Of a stretch of 64,000 bases of DNA, positions 37,701 to 46,436 are shown one piece after another. Each line of letters begins with the position of its first letter. The stretch's first letter is position 1. The DNA is from Rhinopomastus cyanomelas (lineage: Eukaryota; Chordata; Aves; Bucerotiformes; Rhinopomastidae). The stretch lies in contig VXBP01002796.1 of the NCBI GenBank assembly GCA_013400115.1, positions 310,001 through 374,000 of the forward strand, in the 5' to 3' direction. The notes under the pieces were generated by a model. That model made no database searches. It saw only the letters and a program-made list of their open reading frames with translations, and was not told where the DNA came from. A program made the translations under genes and the position numbers.

Positions 37701-38405
37701 GCGGATCAGGGTGTAGGAGGTGAGCATGACATCCAGGATGGGCTTGGTAAGGTTGGAGTAGAGATGCGCCATGGACTGTGAGAACATCATGATGTCCTCG
37801 GTGAGGGACTGATCAGGGTTGGCCAGCCGCCCGTCCATGCTGATCACTTTGTAGTAAGTCTGGTTGGCAAAGTAGGTCTCATAGGCATGATCCACTAGGC
37901 GCGTGCGGAAGGCGAGGGCCAGCTTGCACTCCAGGTACCGTATGGTGCTGTTCACGAAAGTGGCCGGGATGGCAATCATCAGCCATTTGATTAACTTGAA
38001 GACAAAGCTCTTGGGCTTCTTTTCCACGATGCTTTTCACAATCTTTCCATCGAGGGCGGCTACATAGATTGACAGGAAGGTCCTGGAAATCAGAGCGACT
38101 GAGTGGAGGCACAGCAAGCCTAGCTCGGCGCTCACCAGCTTTGGGAAGAACAGCTTGCGAAGTTCCAGCAGCTGCTTGAAAAATTCCGCGTCCACGGACG
38201 GTGAGGCTTTGCCGGCGCCGTGCGCTTCTGCCCGGCCGGCATCCTGCGAGCCGCCGCGGCATCCCACCCGCCTCAGGCGCCGGCGGATGATGGGGTAGAG
38301 CACCCGGAGCCCGTAGGCGGCGGCCAGCAGGCACGCAGCCTTTCTCGCCGCGCTCCCCCGGCTCCACTGCGCCCGCCGGGCCGCTGCATGCAGAATGTGG
38401 CTCAT
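7607..38405 (-). CDS. ABCD2: ABCD2 gene, exons 1-7 (peroxisomal very-long-chain acyl-CoA ABC half-transporter, ALDRP); 3' exons outside window
   Basis: Half-size ABC transporter of the peroxisomal membrane. The family dimerises and imports very-long-chain and polyunsaturated acyl-CoAs for beta-oxidation. Seven exons on the minus strand (37494-38405, 35981-36161, 32888-33009, 30097-30265, 27162-27256, 25721-25866, 7607-7752) join in one frame for 1771 nt, about 590 residues. The start matches the conserved N terminus of ABCD2 (hydrophobic AACLLAAAYGL stretch). The peroxisomal-targeting-type motif FFKQLLELRK and the EAA-like motif EEIAFYRGHK lie in exon 1. Walker A (GPNGCGKS, residues 504-511) and the Q-loop Gln (about 541) are in exon 6. 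Exon sizes 181, 169, 95, 146 and 146 equal those I recall for the paralogue ABCD1. Exon 3 is 21 nt shorter, as expected for ABCD2. The ABC signature and Walker B are not in the window. ABCD1 is excluded by the ABCD2-type N terminus and the GELEDGQKQ linker. Confidence 0.96.
10370..10421 (+). mobile_element. CR1 (type A) tail, about 50 bp
   Basis: AACTAGATGATCTTTCAAGG, then TCCCTTCCAATCCCTAATGA and TTCTATGA. An extremely short 3' end only. Confidence 0.82.
11272..11516 (+). mobile_element. CR1 (type A)
   Basis: From TAATCTGGAACATAAGAGGTT to CTGTGATTCTGTGATT, 3' UTR only. In ABCD2 intron 6, antisense to the gene. Confidence 0.92.
11799..11905 (-). mobile_element. Older CR1 3' end
   Basis: CAGAATCACAGAATCACTCT, GGTTGGAAAAGACCC and ATCATCAAGTCC are the CR1 tail in reverse complement. 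The rest fades into unrecognised sequence. Confidence 0.75.
12557..12778 (-). mobile_element. CR1 (type A) lacking its 3' end
   Basis: TTGAGAAGAGCCTGGCTCCA through TCAACATTCATGAGGTCATC, CCTCAGCCTTTCCTCATCAG and CTCTCTCCAGCAG to about 12778. The last about 350 nt of CR1, including the tail needed for priming, are absent on the left, so a later deletion or rearrangement is needed. Confidence 0.88.
13488..13528 (+). repeat. 41-bp direct repeat, left copy, flanking CR1
   Basis: CTTTTCTTAAGCATCCAAT... to ...TTTTCA, matching 14100-14140 at 36 of 41 positions by eye. Confidence 0.75.
13533..14089 (+). mobile_element. CR1 (type A), flanked by 41-bp direct repeats
   Basis: Begins GAGAGAGGTTCTCCTCCCC with the end of ORF2 (ALVRPHLEYSIQFWAPQFKK, MMKGVEQLPDEERLRELDLF) and ends GTACTGTGACACTGTGA. 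The coding frame is still open for about 150 codons, so it is a fairly young copy. Confidence 0.94.
14100..14140 (+). repeat. 41-bp direct repeat, right copy, flanking CR1
   Basis: Right partner of 13488-13528, starting about 11 bp after the CR1 tail. The differences are five substitutions and no gaps. Confidence 0.75.
15535..16052 (+). mobile_element. Solo LTR of an avian endogenous retrovirus (ERVL-type), with 5-bp target-site duplication
   Basis: A 518-bp LTR, TG...CA ended (TGTCTTGG ... TACAACA), bounded by GTGCC on both sides (15530-15534 and 16053-16057). It has a TATA-like TATAAACTGGGG at about 15805, and a T-rich stretch followed by ATTAAA near 15945 that could be the polyadenylation signal. 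No internal viral genes are present. I recognise the sequence as a common bird LTR. The 5-bp duplication fits class III (ERVL). Confidence 0.9.
16053..16390 (+). mobile_element. Old CR1 fragment without 3' end
   Basis: GGCTGGATCATCTCTCTTAT, GAGCTGGAGGCTGTCCAGTC and GCTGTGGAGTCTCAATCCCT are CR1 ORF2-end and 3' UTR landmarks. It begins immediately at the LTR target site. The tail is missing. Confidence 0.78.
18210..18536 (+). mobile_element. CR1 (type B)
   Basis: TGTAGAGAGGTGGGCGCTGG through GAACAGGTTGCCCAGGGAGG, CCATCCCTGGACATGTTCA and GATCTTAAAGGTCTTTTCC to ATGATTCTATGA. The MNDQ... open frame over it is fortuitous. Confidence 0.88.
19113..19200 (-). mobile_element. CR1 (type A) tail
   Basis: TAGAATCATAGAATCATTAG, GGATTGGAAGGGACC and CCCCCTGCCACAGCAGGATA. 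About 88 bp, abutting an older CR1. Confidence 0.87.
19207..19437 (-). mobile_element. Older CR1 of a third type
   Basis: AAGGGACCACAGGATCATCC, CCATGGGCAGGGACACC, CAGCCTGGCCTTAAACGCCT and CGGTGAAGAACTTCCTCC. A different family from types A and B. The younger copy at 19113 sits at its 3' edge. Confidence 0.85.
20400..20521 (+). mobile_element. CR1 (type A), short
   Basis: ACATAAAACCTGCCTGGATA to TTCTGTGATTCTGTGA, about 120 bp. Confidence 0.9.
22692..23045 (+). mobile_element. CR1 (type B)
   Basis: CAGGCTGGAGAAAACGAGGC, TGTAGAGAGGTGGGTGTTG, AGGAAGAACTTCTTTACTGA and GATCTTAAAGGTCTCTTC to ATTCTGTGAGTC. Confidence 0.87.
25613..25672 (+). mobile_element. CR1 (type A) tail
   Basis: About 60 bp (ACTAGATGATCTTTCAAGG ... 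GTGATGCTGTGAG), ending 48 bp from the exon 6 donor side of ABCD2. Confidence 0.85.
25721..25866 (-). CDS. ABCD2: ABCD2 exon 6 (Walker A)
   Basis: 146 nt. The acceptor ...GTTGCAG precedes GTCGAGGAAGGG (VEEG) and the donor GTAAGTG follows ATACCACAAAG. It encodes the nucleotide-binding P-loop GPNGCGKSS (residues 504-512), then [20 protein letters not shown] and the Q-loop (IPQR). The key Lys (510) and Ser (511) are intact. Confidence 0.97.
25867..27161 (-). other. ABCD2: ABCD2 intron 5
   Basis: AT-rich, no recognisable repeat. The short open frames are fortuitous. Confidence 0.85.
27162..27256 (-). CDS. ABCD2: ABCD2 exon 5
   Basis: 95 nt. The acceptor is ...TTTCTAG and the donor GTAAGA follows AACTTCAAA. 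It encodes the start of the ATP-binding domain: GKVVDVDHGIVCENVPIITP and the following SRLNFK strand. Confidence 0.95.
27496..27557 (-). mobile_element. CR1 3' end with expanded terminal microsatellite
   Basis: Three GGATCATA units (27500-27523), then GATGTTAGGGGTTGGAAGGG and ATCATCGAGTCC. CR1 ends in short tandem octamers of this kind. Confidence 0.82.
27785..27978 (+). mobile_element. CR1 (type A)
   Basis: CACAGTAAGGGTGACAGAGC to GTTCTGTGAGTCTGTGATC, 3' UTR only. In ABCD2 intron 4. Confidence 0.9.
29565..29578 (+). repeat. (TA)n microsatellite
   Basis: Seven TA units after AAGTG. Confidence 0.8.
30097..30265 (-). CDS. ABCD2: ABCD2 exon 4
   Basis: 169 nt. The acceptor ...TTTTTCAG precedes GTTACTGAGCTAGCAGGC (VTELAG) and the donor is GTAATT after ATCAAAG. 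It encodes YTARVYNMFSVFDEVKRGIY, then a poorly conserved Asn/Glu-rich linker leading to the nucleotide-binding domain. Phase 0 in, phase 1 out. Confidence 0.95.
30266..32887 (-). other. ABCD2: ABCD2 intron 3
   Basis: One old CR1 near its 5' side (32350-32522). Nothing recognisable in 30266-32349. Confidence 0.85.
32350..32522 (+). mobile_element. Old CR1
   Basis: CAACAGGCTGTCCAGAGAGG, CCATCCCTGGAAATGTTCAT, GTTGGACTAGATGATGTTTA and ACTCTACGATTCCATG. In ABCD2 intron 3. Confidence 0.85.
32888..33009 (-). CDS. ABCD2: ABCD2 exon 3
   Basis: 122 nt. The acceptor is a T-run ending TAG before AACTGGAAGATGG, and the donor is GTACTG after TACAAAGAG. It encodes ELEDGQKQAMVSERTE and AADAIERIMSSYKE. The phase-1 split codon with exon 2 gives GELEDG, a form I recall from rodent ABCD2. 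The exon is 21 nt shorter than ABCD1 exon 3, which fits the seven-residue insertion in ABCD1. Confidence 0.95.
33187..33336 (+). mobile_element. CR1 (type A) lacking its last about 70 bp
   Basis: From CAGAAAGAACTTCCCAGTGA to GGTCCTGCTGTGGTCCTGCT, where a 10-bp duplication (TCCTGCTGTG/TCCTGCTGTA) ends the match. No GATGATCTTTCGAGG tail follows. Confidence 0.87.
33566..33625 (+). mobile_element. Older CR1 tail
   Basis: GGGGTTGGACTTGATGATCT, CTAGCGGTCGCTTCCAGCCC and CTACCATTCTATG. Confidence 0.82.
33765..33916 (-). mobile_element. CR1 (type A)
   Basis: TGATCACAGAATCACAGAAC through CCCCCTGCCACAGCAGGATC to AACATCTCCAGAGAAGGAGA. In ABCD2 intron 2, sense. Confidence 0.9.
34678..34893 (-). mobile_element. 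CR1 (type A), internally deleted
   Basis: GACTCACAGAACATCAGGGA, then a jump over the TCATCTAGTCC...CAGCAGG segment to CACCTAGAGCAAGTTGCACA, TTAAACATCTCCAGAGAAGG and CATTGCCCCTTGTCC. Confidence 0.88.
35981..36161 (-). CDS. ABCD2: ABCD2 exon 2
   Basis: 181 nt. The acceptor ...TTTTTTAACTGTAG is followed by GTAGAAATGAAT (V-E-M-N). The exon ends GCAGATGGCG before the donor GTAACACC. It encodes QLQKSYKDLMDQMNLILSKR and the helix IIMV/PIITAKGFADG region of the transmembrane domain. It enters in phase 0 and leaves in phase 1. Confidence 0.96.
36162..37493 (-). other. ABCD2: ABCD2 intron 1
   Basis: 1.3 kb without any CR1 that I can see, the longest repeat-free stretch next to the promoter. This could reflect regulatory constraint. 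Confidence 0.8.
37494..38405 (-). CDS. ABCD2: ABCD2 exon 1 (N terminus and most of the transmembrane domain)
   Basis: 912 nt, 304 codons, starting at the ATG at 38405 (minus strand). It ends in CACAAG followed by the donor GTAAGG. It encodes the N-terminal hydrophobic segment, an Arg/Gly-rich low-conservation linker (about residues 42-66), the FFKQLLELRK targeting region, several membrane helices, NPDQSLTEDI, and the EAA-like motif EEIAFYRGHK that couples the membrane domain to the ATPase domain. The frame stays open past the donor into intron 1 for about 96 more codons, which is read-through and not coding. The first part is very GC-rich because it lies in the promoter CpG island. Confidence 0.97.
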
Positions 38406-38549
38406 CCTGCCCCGTCCCCCCGCTCCTACCGGCGCCGGCTCATGCCTAGCGGTAAGGACGGTCCCGCCGGTTCTTCATCGGGCCGCCGGCTCTCGGCTCG
38501 CCCTGGCCGCGCTGTCTCGACAGCTGCCGGCACTGCCCGGCCTCCACAA

Positions 38550-38558
38550 GGGGCGGGG
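38550..38558 (+). promoter_or_regulatory. GC box (Sp1-type)
   Basis: GGGGCGGGG about 150 bp upstream of the ABCD2 ATG, a consensus Sp1/KLF site. Function is inferred. Confidence 0.45.
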
Positions 38559-38609
38559 GGCGCCTTCAGAGCGCGGCGCGTTCCACAACGCGGCCCGGCG
38601 CGGCGCGGC

Positions 38610-38618
38610 CCGCCCCGC
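38610..38618 (-). promoter_or_regulatory. GC box (Sp1-type)
   Basis: CCGCCCCGC on the plus strand, that is GCGGGGCGG towards ABCD2, about 10 bp from the CCAAT box. The NF-Y/Sp1 pairing is typical of CpG-island promoters. Confidence 0.45.
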
Positions 38619-38626
38619 TGACCACC

Positions 38627-38631
38627 ATTGG
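38627..38631 (-). promoter_or_regulatory. CCAAT box
   Basis: ATTGG on the plus strand reads CCAAT in the direction of ABCD2, about 225 bp upstream of its ATG, in the context CGCAGCCAATGG, which fits an NF-Y site. It is the only CCAAT I noticed close to the start. Confidence 0.55.
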
Positions 38632-39529
38632 CTGCGCCTTGCGGGGCGGCACCGGCAACGGCCGCCCTGGCCCTGGCCGGAGCCTCTCGCCCGGGGCCCG
38701 GTAGCGGCCGCAGCGGTGACAGCAGCAGCGCCAGTTCCCCAGCGCTCGCCTGCGGGTTCACAGAGGGTCTCTCGGAGCTCGGCCCCAACCGCACCGCTGG
38801 TCCCGCGCAGCTCAGCGCAGCAGGTCCCCAGAGCTCCCCTGAGGCTGCGCCCGGCCCTTTCCTTCCGCCTGCCCCGCGGAGCAGGCACCGCCCCTGGCCC
38901 CGCCAGCGCGGGCGGGGGATGGGGGGGGCATCAGTGACAGCCGGGACGGCGACAGGGCGGGAGGCTCTGCGGCCGCGCCGGCGGCACCGCGTCCTCCCGG
39001 GTCGAGCCTGGCCCCGGGGCCCCGAGCGGCGTAAAAGGGCCCTGAGCAGCGCCGCTTCTGCGGGTCAGCGCCTTGACAACACGCGAAATGTATTTCATGC
39101 CCCCCGGTCAGAGAGAAACCGGCCTTGTGCTCTTGCGCCGTTGTTGGACGAAAACAACCGCGACCGCTTCCTGCTGCAAACCCGCGCTGAATTCGCACTA
39201 AGAAATCGACTGTAGGGGCGGTGGTCTTGATGCTGGGTGTCTCCCTCATTTCTTGTGCTGCTTCTACTGCTTCACTTGTTAGTAGAAACTGTTGTATTTG
39301 ACATTTCAGGGAGCATCGAGTACTTAATAAAATTCGTTGGGTCATGTCACACTTTGAAGCAGTAAGGTGCCTGCACCAGCTGGCATGTGATAAAGTGTGG
39401 GGTTGGCACAGATGTGTGTGTGTGAGAGCAGATTTGGAAAATGTGCTCTTGGGTGTTTCCAAGAGTGCTGAGGAGACCAGCCTTCCCACGGAGATGTTGG
39501 TGAAGCCACCCGTCTCTCTGGAACCTTGC

Positions 39530-39838
39530 AAGGGTGGGTGTCAGGAGGATGCAGCCAGGCTCTTCTCAGTGTCATCTAATGATAGGACAAGGGGCAGTGG
39601 GTGTGAACTGGAACACAGGAGGTTCCACATCAGTATGAGAAGGAACTTCTTCCCAGTGAGGGTGACAGAGCACTGGAAGGGGCTTCCCAGGGGGGTTGTG
39701 GAGTCTCCTTCTCTGGAGACATTTAAAACCCACCTGGATATGTTTCTGTGTGACTTGATCTAGTTGATCCTGCTGTTGCAGGGGGACTAGACTGGATGAT
39801 ATTTTGAGGTCCCTTCCACTCCCTAATGTTCTGTGATA
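39530..39838 (+). mobile_element. CR1 (type A)
   Basis: GGGTGGGTGTCAGGAGGATG through TTCTTCCCAGTGAGGGTGAC to TTCTGTGATACAT. Its sequence accounts for the C-terminal part of a 139-codon open frame at 39344. Confidence 0.92.
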
Positions 39839-41134
39839 CATAAAGTGAAGTCACACTGCTGTCACAAACCAGCCCTCTTTGGACAGAGCACAACGATGAA
39901 GTTTAGATAGCAACACAAACTTCAGGATAAAGAAATAAGATCTTTGATTGGAGAGAGCGAGAGCTCTGCTTTTAAAAATCAGGCACTACTTGTTAAAACA
40001 TCCAGGTCCCTTCTAAAAGGCTTGATGAGCCAAAGCCAACAAGGCAAGACCATGTAAGATCTATTTCTCAGTACTCCCTAGGGCAAATTCAGTCCACATA
40101 GGCTGGACATTGTGTCGGAGATGTGAGGTAATCTTGGCCCGTATGACAGAGTAGAAATCTTTATTTTAATTTTGTAACATGCAACTCAAAGCTAGGAAAA
40201 TGTCAACATCTGACACACTGCAGGGCAGCTGGCATTCTGGTTTCACTTCAGGCTGTCAGTAAAATCGAAAGGTTTTCCAGTGCACAAAGACGCTGACAAA
40301 ATACAACGGCTAAGAAATTGCTGCGCTTAGGGTTTGTTGTTTTTTAATCATAATCTCTGGTTGGATACTTCCCATGCTGGCTGGTGTGTCTCACAGCATA
40401 CTCTAAGATTTTGCCAAACCACAGTTATTTGCAATATTCCAGTACTCTAACGCCTTCTTAGCAAGGGGAAAGTTCACAGATATCTTTTGGTTCTGCTGAC
40501 CTTTCACTTCACAAGATCCTGGAGGACTGAAACATTTGGTGATTTGGCGCCCAGTGCAGGCACGCACCTCCCAGTCAGATCTGTGGGAACACTGAAGTGA
40601 AGCGAATCTGACCATGCAGTGTTTCAGTTAATGAAGGCAATGTTCTTTCTTCTTTACAAAGTACAGAGAAAAGCCTCAACTGTTGTTTTAAATACACCCT
40701 TTCTTCAGTTCTTGCTGCCTCAAGAGTTTTGCTCTGCCACAGTCCTGATCTGTAATCCATGCACAAACTCCTCTTTGTGGAACAAGGCCTTATGTGGTAG
40801 ATTTTTTGTGTGTGTGACGAAGGCAGCAGTTTTACCACATTTAGTCATAACAACATTTCTCAATATTACTGGGAAAATAATAACCAAAGCTGCAGAAATA
40901 CTGGTGCAGTGTTGGGTGCTCTGTTGTTTTCACAATTTCTACTGACCTTATTTTCAAAACTCCAGCAACGGAGGGTGTGGAGTTGGGGGGTGCTGGCAAT
41001 AGAATCAGAATATTTTTGGGGGTTATGGTCTTAAATAAAACCTTTTTTCTTAGTGCCAAGTGATTGGGTTTTAGTCATGTGGTTAGTTTTCATCAAACAT
41101 ATTAAAAAAGCTTATGTGCCCTTTCTGACTGTTT

Positions 41135-41500
41135 AGTCTGAAGAAAACCCCGGTGAGGGGAGAACTGATCACTGTCTGCAGCCACCTGAAGTCAGGTTGT
41201 AGAGAGCTGGGTGCTGGTCTCCTCCCACAAGTATTCACTGACAGGTCAAGAGGAACCAGCCTCAAGTTGTTCCAGGGAAAGTTTAGGTTAGACATTAGGA
41301 AAAACCTCTTCAGTGAAAGGGTCATCAGGCATTGGAACAGGCTGCCTAGGGAGGGGGTTGAATTGTCATCCCTGGATGTGTTTAAAAGTCATGTAGATTT
41401 AGACATGGTTTAGCAGTGGGCTTGGTACAGCTGGGTTAACAGTTGTACTCAATGATTTTAAAGGTCTTTTCCAACCTAAACAATTCTATGATTCTATGAA
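41135..41500 (+). mobile_element. CR1 (type B)
   Basis: GTCTGAAGAAAACCCCGGTG, TTGTAGAGAGCTGGGTGCTG, GGAAAAACCTCTTCAGTG, CAGGCTGCCTAGGGAGG and AAAGGTCTTTTCCAACC to ATTCTATGATTCTATGA. Confidence 0.9.
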
Positions 41501-42013
41501 TACAGGAATCAGTAAGTGTGGAGGAAGACTAAGAGGAGGAGCTTATCTTATTTTTTTTATGATGTCATATTTTCTATTAGTTTTTCACTATTTTAAGTCA
41601 ATATCCCAGTGTAACAAAATGCCATCATTTTAAAAACCGTAGAAATAGAACTGATCTAAACTACAGAAATAAACTAGTTTATATGAGACGTATCAGCTAG
41701 CTTTACTCAGTGATAATTTTTTTACCTTTTGATTCAATGTTTTGGTAAGTAAAATGTTAAATATTTGAAGCAAAAGGCTGTTTTCCTGATGTCTCATATG
41801 TTCCTAACACAGATAACACCAGCTGTTGCAGTAAACTGGAATTTCCATATGCTGTGTATGGTGCTTATGGGGTTATCCACTGTACCATAAAGACATGGAA
41901 AATAAAAGTACTCGAAAATAGGTATAGGTGATGTGTGTTGTATCATTGCTGTTTGGGATGTCTGATATTTAGATGCATGTCAATCATGCACAAGGTACAT
42001 ACCTGCTTCTATG

Positions 42014-42312
42014 TGGATGGAGACAGGCTCTTATCACTGTCATCTAATGATAGGACAAGGGCAATGAGTGTCAGCTGGAACATAGGCGGTTCTACATAAA
42101 TATGAGAAGATACTTCTTCACAATGAGGGTGACAGAGCACTGGAATGGGCTGCCCAGGGAGGTTGTGGAGTCTCCTTCTCTGGAGACGTTTAAAACCCAC
42201 CTGGATATGTTCCTGTGCTATTTGATCTAGGTGATCCTGCTGTGGCAGGGGGATTGGACTGGATGATCTTTCAAGGTCCCTTCCAATCCCTAATGTTCTG
42301 TGATTCTGTGAA
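42014..42312 (+). mobile_element. CR1 (type A)
   Basis: GGATGGAGACAGGCTCTTAT to GTTCTGTGATTCTGTGA. It starts close to the same internal point as the copies at 52168 and 57645. Confidence 0.92.
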
Positions 42313-44061
42313 GTGTATCTCAAACAGGTAAAATATTAATCCATACAGTGCCCACTTGGTTCAGTTGCATACTAACACTAATCACTTATAAGCTATGGGT
42401 ACTGTAACACAGTGAGCCAGGAATGTCTGGTTTTTTCTTTAATTTTGAGCTGCATGTTTACGTACGGGTGTTTGTAAGACTCAATTTGAGCCAAATTCAA
42501 CAGAGGACTCTAATACAACTTGTTATTCAGGTAAATACTTCACTCTGAAGTATTTCCAAAGTTTCTATTTACTTTAATGTCATCACTTGCATGAGTACAG
42601 AAATACACCTACATAATTCGTTTGCAACATCAGGGCAAACCGATGACAAATTAGACCTTTTCTTTAGGAAAGGGCGATAAGATACCTGACCTTTGATTTT
42701 AAACTTGTTGCAGCAGAAAATGCTTATTTTGCCTGCTTCAGAGAAGCTTTTGGTGGTGATTGTGTAGCTGAGTAGAATATCCAGATACTGTATTTCATTT
42801 AGGATCTGGAGATCTAAGCTAATCAAGAGTCTTCAGTTTTAACATGACATGATGTGGATTCTTGTTGAAGAAGTAGCACTGTGATAAGACTGGCCTGGTC
42901 CTACCAAGCAGTTGGTTCCAACTGTTTTGATCCTAATGAGGCCATGTGGTACACAGACTAGGCAGAGATGGGCTATGGCAAGACCAGAGAGGAAATGGGA
43001 AGACCCTGCTCTGTTGTTTGGCTCCATGTGTGCACCAGGGAGAGGATGTAAATGGGGGCCATTCCTGTGCCAGTCTCTTCCCCTTAGTCTGTCTTCAGGG
43101 AGATACATACTGCTGTAAATTTAAACCCTTCATGACTTGCAGGGTATGAGAATTTATCTAAAAGTGATTTGAGCAGTCTGGCTGATGAGACAATAGCAGA
43201 CTGATCACAAATGGCTCTGGCTTCTGAGAACAGCATGGTTCTAGTCAGAATATGGCTCTAGAAAGAAATGTAAACAAGTTGTTTTCACTTTAGAGAGCGA
43301 CATGGAGAGGGAAAAGGCTGAGGATAGAGAAGTTCAGTACTAGCTGGTCCAACTGCAATGAATTGTTGACTAACAATCTCAGAAAAAAAATTACTCTTTC
43401 AATATTTAGGCTTTTATACTTTAAAACTTTCATATCTGATTTTTTGTCATATTTCTCTTGTTAAATTTATTCCTTATTCCATATAGATAACTCAGCTGAA
43501 CTCTTCAGTTCCAGAAAGTTATAATAATGGGAAGCATGTGCCTATTTTATACCTTCAGAAATCTCAAATAACTTATGCATTCTCAGTTTTTCCTTTAAAT
43601 TTGTGAAGATTTCTATTCTCAGATCATCTGAAGAAAATGCCAACGTCATCTTACCAATACCTTTCTCAAGCACATTGTAAATACTTTAGCTACATGCCAA
43701 GTGCCGTAGGACACATGTAAGTTGTAAAATCATGCAGCTGGTATAAATTAGCAATGGTTATATTAACGCTGCCCACAGCAGAGCCAGTGTTCTACCTTGC
43801 AAAAGCACAGGCAGGAATAAATCCACCAAAAATTCTATCACTCATGCACCTCAAACACAACATCTGCTGCTGTCCTTCTGTCGCGCCTCTAGAATTTATT
43901 TGAGGGTTTGCAGCTGTACAACAAAATTATTGTCTCCTCCAATTCATGCATTAATTTGATTTGGGAGACTTATTAAGAATAAGCAAAGCATTAAGGGATT
44001 CACCAAGCACAGTATTCTGCCTCTAACAGCAGCATATACCTAATGAAGAGAAAGAACTGTG

Positions 44062-44770
44062 GTTATAGGGACCTCAAAAGATCATCTAGTCCAATCCCCC
44101 TGCCACAGCAGGATCACCTAGAGCAAGTCGCACAGGAACGCATCCAGGCAGGTTTTAAACATCTCCAGTGGAGGAGACTTCAAAACCCCCCTGGGCAGCC
44201 CCTTCCAGTGCTCTGTCACTCTCACCGTGAAGAAGTTCCATCTCATATTGATGTGGAACCTCCTGTGTTCCAGCTTACACTCATTGCCCCTCGTCCTATC
44301 TTTGGTGACACTGAGCAGAGCCTGGCTCCATCCTCCTGACACCCACCCTTCACATATTTATCAACATTAATGAGGTCACCCCTCAGTGTCCTTTTCTCCA
44401 AGCTAAAGACACCCAGCTCCCTCACCCTTTCCTCATCAGGGAGATGTTCCACTCCCTTCATAAACTTTGTGGCTCTGTGCTGGACTCTCTCGAGCAGTTT
44501 TGTGTCCTTGTTGAACTGAGGGGCCCAGAACTGGACACAAGATTCCAGATGCGGTCTCACCAGGGCAGGGAGAACTTCTTTCAGTCTGCTAACCAACCCC
44601 ATTCTGATCCACCCCAGGATGCGGTTGGCCTCCTCGGCCACAAAGACACATTGCTGGCCACCAGGGCCTTCAGGTCCCTTTCTTCTACACTGCTCTCCAA
44701 CAGGTCTGTCCCCAACCTATACTGGTACCTGGGGTTGTTCTTACCCAGATGCAAGTCTTGGTGCTGTCCA
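44062..44770 (-). mobile_element. CR1 (type A) with ORF2 3' end
   Basis: About 710 bp. The minus-strand frame gives LGKNNPRYQYRLGTDLLESS and VEERDLKALV, then KEVLPALVRPHLESCVQFWA and HLPDEERVRELGVFSLEKR, the end of CR1 ORF2, followed by the 3' UTR. It lacks the last about 35 bp of tail (starts TTATAGGGACCTCAAAAGAT). Confidence 0.93.
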
Positions 44771-45978
44771 AGCATTTATTCTGGTTTTGCAAAATCATTT
44801 CAGCCTCGTCTGCTGTTATTTTCACTTTGCATGGATCCTATGCTGTGTTGCTCAGAAGGGATTCCTACATAAAAGTCTTCCCACCTCTCTTACCAATGAA
44901 TGCTAGTGCAAAATAAAGAAGGATCTTTTGGCTTTTCCTCCTGGTTGATGTGTAAGAATAATGATTTAGTAGTTTGGTTCCTTTGCTGAGTTGTTTCCAA
45001 AATGCTTTTTCACCTATCTAATTGTGGTTTTTTATTTATCAAAGTTCATCCTCTCTTCTGTGACCTTCTTTCGAATGCAGTAACAGCTTTTCACTATGGT
45101 TCAGACTGTCTCTTCACTTCCAGTCTGATATCTTTAATTTTCTCCTAAGCACATGTAAGGAATTAAGTTTTGTGGCTCTGTCTCCTAATTTGTTTTTAAC
45201 AAGCCTTGCACTGTTCCCTTACTGGAGTTTAGCACAGCTATAGAGGCTTTTTGGTCTTTACTAGTCCTTGCAGAAATGTGTTTTTATACAGTGAGAATTC
45301 CAGCATGAGAATCTGAACTAGATCTTGTGCAATGTTCTCCAGCGAGCCAAGGGCTCATTTTGGTTGTCGTTCCAATTTGAGAGGGTTTCTTGCCTGAGGC
45401 ATTGGGAAGTTGCTGTGGCAACTTATGATATTCAGCTTGGAATTCCAAGCTCTCCCTTAGTTTCCATTTGGCCAATATGTGACTCCATGAACTGGTACAA
45501 CTGGCTCAGAGCTTTCTGTTTCTAGTGTCCTGCTTCTTCGCTTTGTTTGGTCCGTTTGTTGCTTTGTCACTGTAGTGGAAGAAAGGCAGCCATCTGGTCC
45601 TTGGAACATGGTGAACACAGAGACAGGGGAACATCAGGAAGGCCACTGAGCATTTCCTCAGATGTTTGGATGAAGATTAGTATTTTGTGGTGAAATATAA
45701 AAGTCTTTGGGCTTTCTGCAATTTCAAGAATTCTTTGAATCAATGCCCTAAAGTAAATCCATAAAGATCTCTGCACTCTAAAGTAGAATGGGGGACTTTT
45801 CATTAAATTGATTTAAAGAGAGATCAGTTGTTCAAGACAAACTACTTTATAAGGGTAAACTTTGTTTATAAAACAAGATTTTCTTCTGTTTTAAACCTCC
45901 TCAGACTCTACCATGACTTTGCAATATCACAGCCATCTTTTAAAAAGAATTCCTTCAAGTCAAAACCACCAAGCAGGT

Positions 45979-46384
45979 TCACAGAATCACAGTACATTAG
46001 GGATTGGAAGAGACTGGAAGGTAACTCAAAAGATCTTCTAGTCCAATTCCCCTGCCACAGCAGGACTATCTAGACCATGGCGCACAGGAACACATCCAGG
46101 TGCGTTTTAAACATCTCCAGAGAAGGGACCCCCACAACACCCCATGGCAGCTCCTTCCAGTGCCCTGTCACCCTCACCATGAAGAACTTCCTTCTCACAT
46201 TGATGTGGAACCTATCTCTGTTCCAGCTCACACCCACTGCCCCATGTCCTATCACTAGATGACATCAAGAAGAGCCTGGCTCCATCCTCCTGACACCCAC
46301 CCTTCACATATTTATCAACATTAATGAGGCCACCCCTCAGTCTCCTCTTCTCCAAGCTAAAGAGACCCTGCTCCCTCAGCCTTT
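45979..46384 (-). mobile_element. CR1 (type A) body of headed copy 1
   Basis: It starts (CR1 3' end) TTCACAGAATCACAGTACAT and runs through the 3' UTR to the end of ORF2 coding sequence (LREQGLFSLEKRRLRG). Then it passes into the 52-bp module. It is 5'-truncated CR1, intergenic. Confidence 0.92.
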
Positions 46385-46436
46385 CAGCATAAAACACCAC
46401 AAGGACACCATTATTTCTCCTTAGTCCAGTCTTTCA
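46385..46436 (-). repeat. 52-bp non-CR1 head module, copy 1
   Basis: 52 bases identical to 48727-48778. In the CR1 sense direction it sits 5' of the CR1 body and starts TGAAAGACTGGACTAAGGAG. Other CR1 copies of this length continue with a different CR1-coding sequence (CCTTTCCTCATCAGGGAGG) at this point. I do not recognise its origin. Confidence 0.8.

Larger units (their letters stand above)
38400..39210 (-). promoter_or_regulatory. ABCD2: CpG-island promoter of ABCD2
   Basis: A dense CpG block (from about 38150, including exon 1, to about 39200) directly upstream of the ABCD2 ATG. It has no TATA box at a sensible distance. The long plus- and minus-strand open frames here are products of high GC content and not genes. 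The exact transcription start is not determinable from sequence alone. Confidence 0.85.

Noticed and set aside
38395..39215. Long open frames on both strands in the CpG island (up to 239 codons)
   Set aside because: Pro/Ala/Arg/Gly-only composition, overlapping on both strands in all frames, with no recognisable family. This is typical of GC-rich promoters.
39344..39763. 139-codon open frame downstream of the CpG island
   Set aside because: The second half is the CR1 3' UTR (NDRTRGSGCELEHRRFHISM is a recurrent CR1 translation), so it is not a gene.
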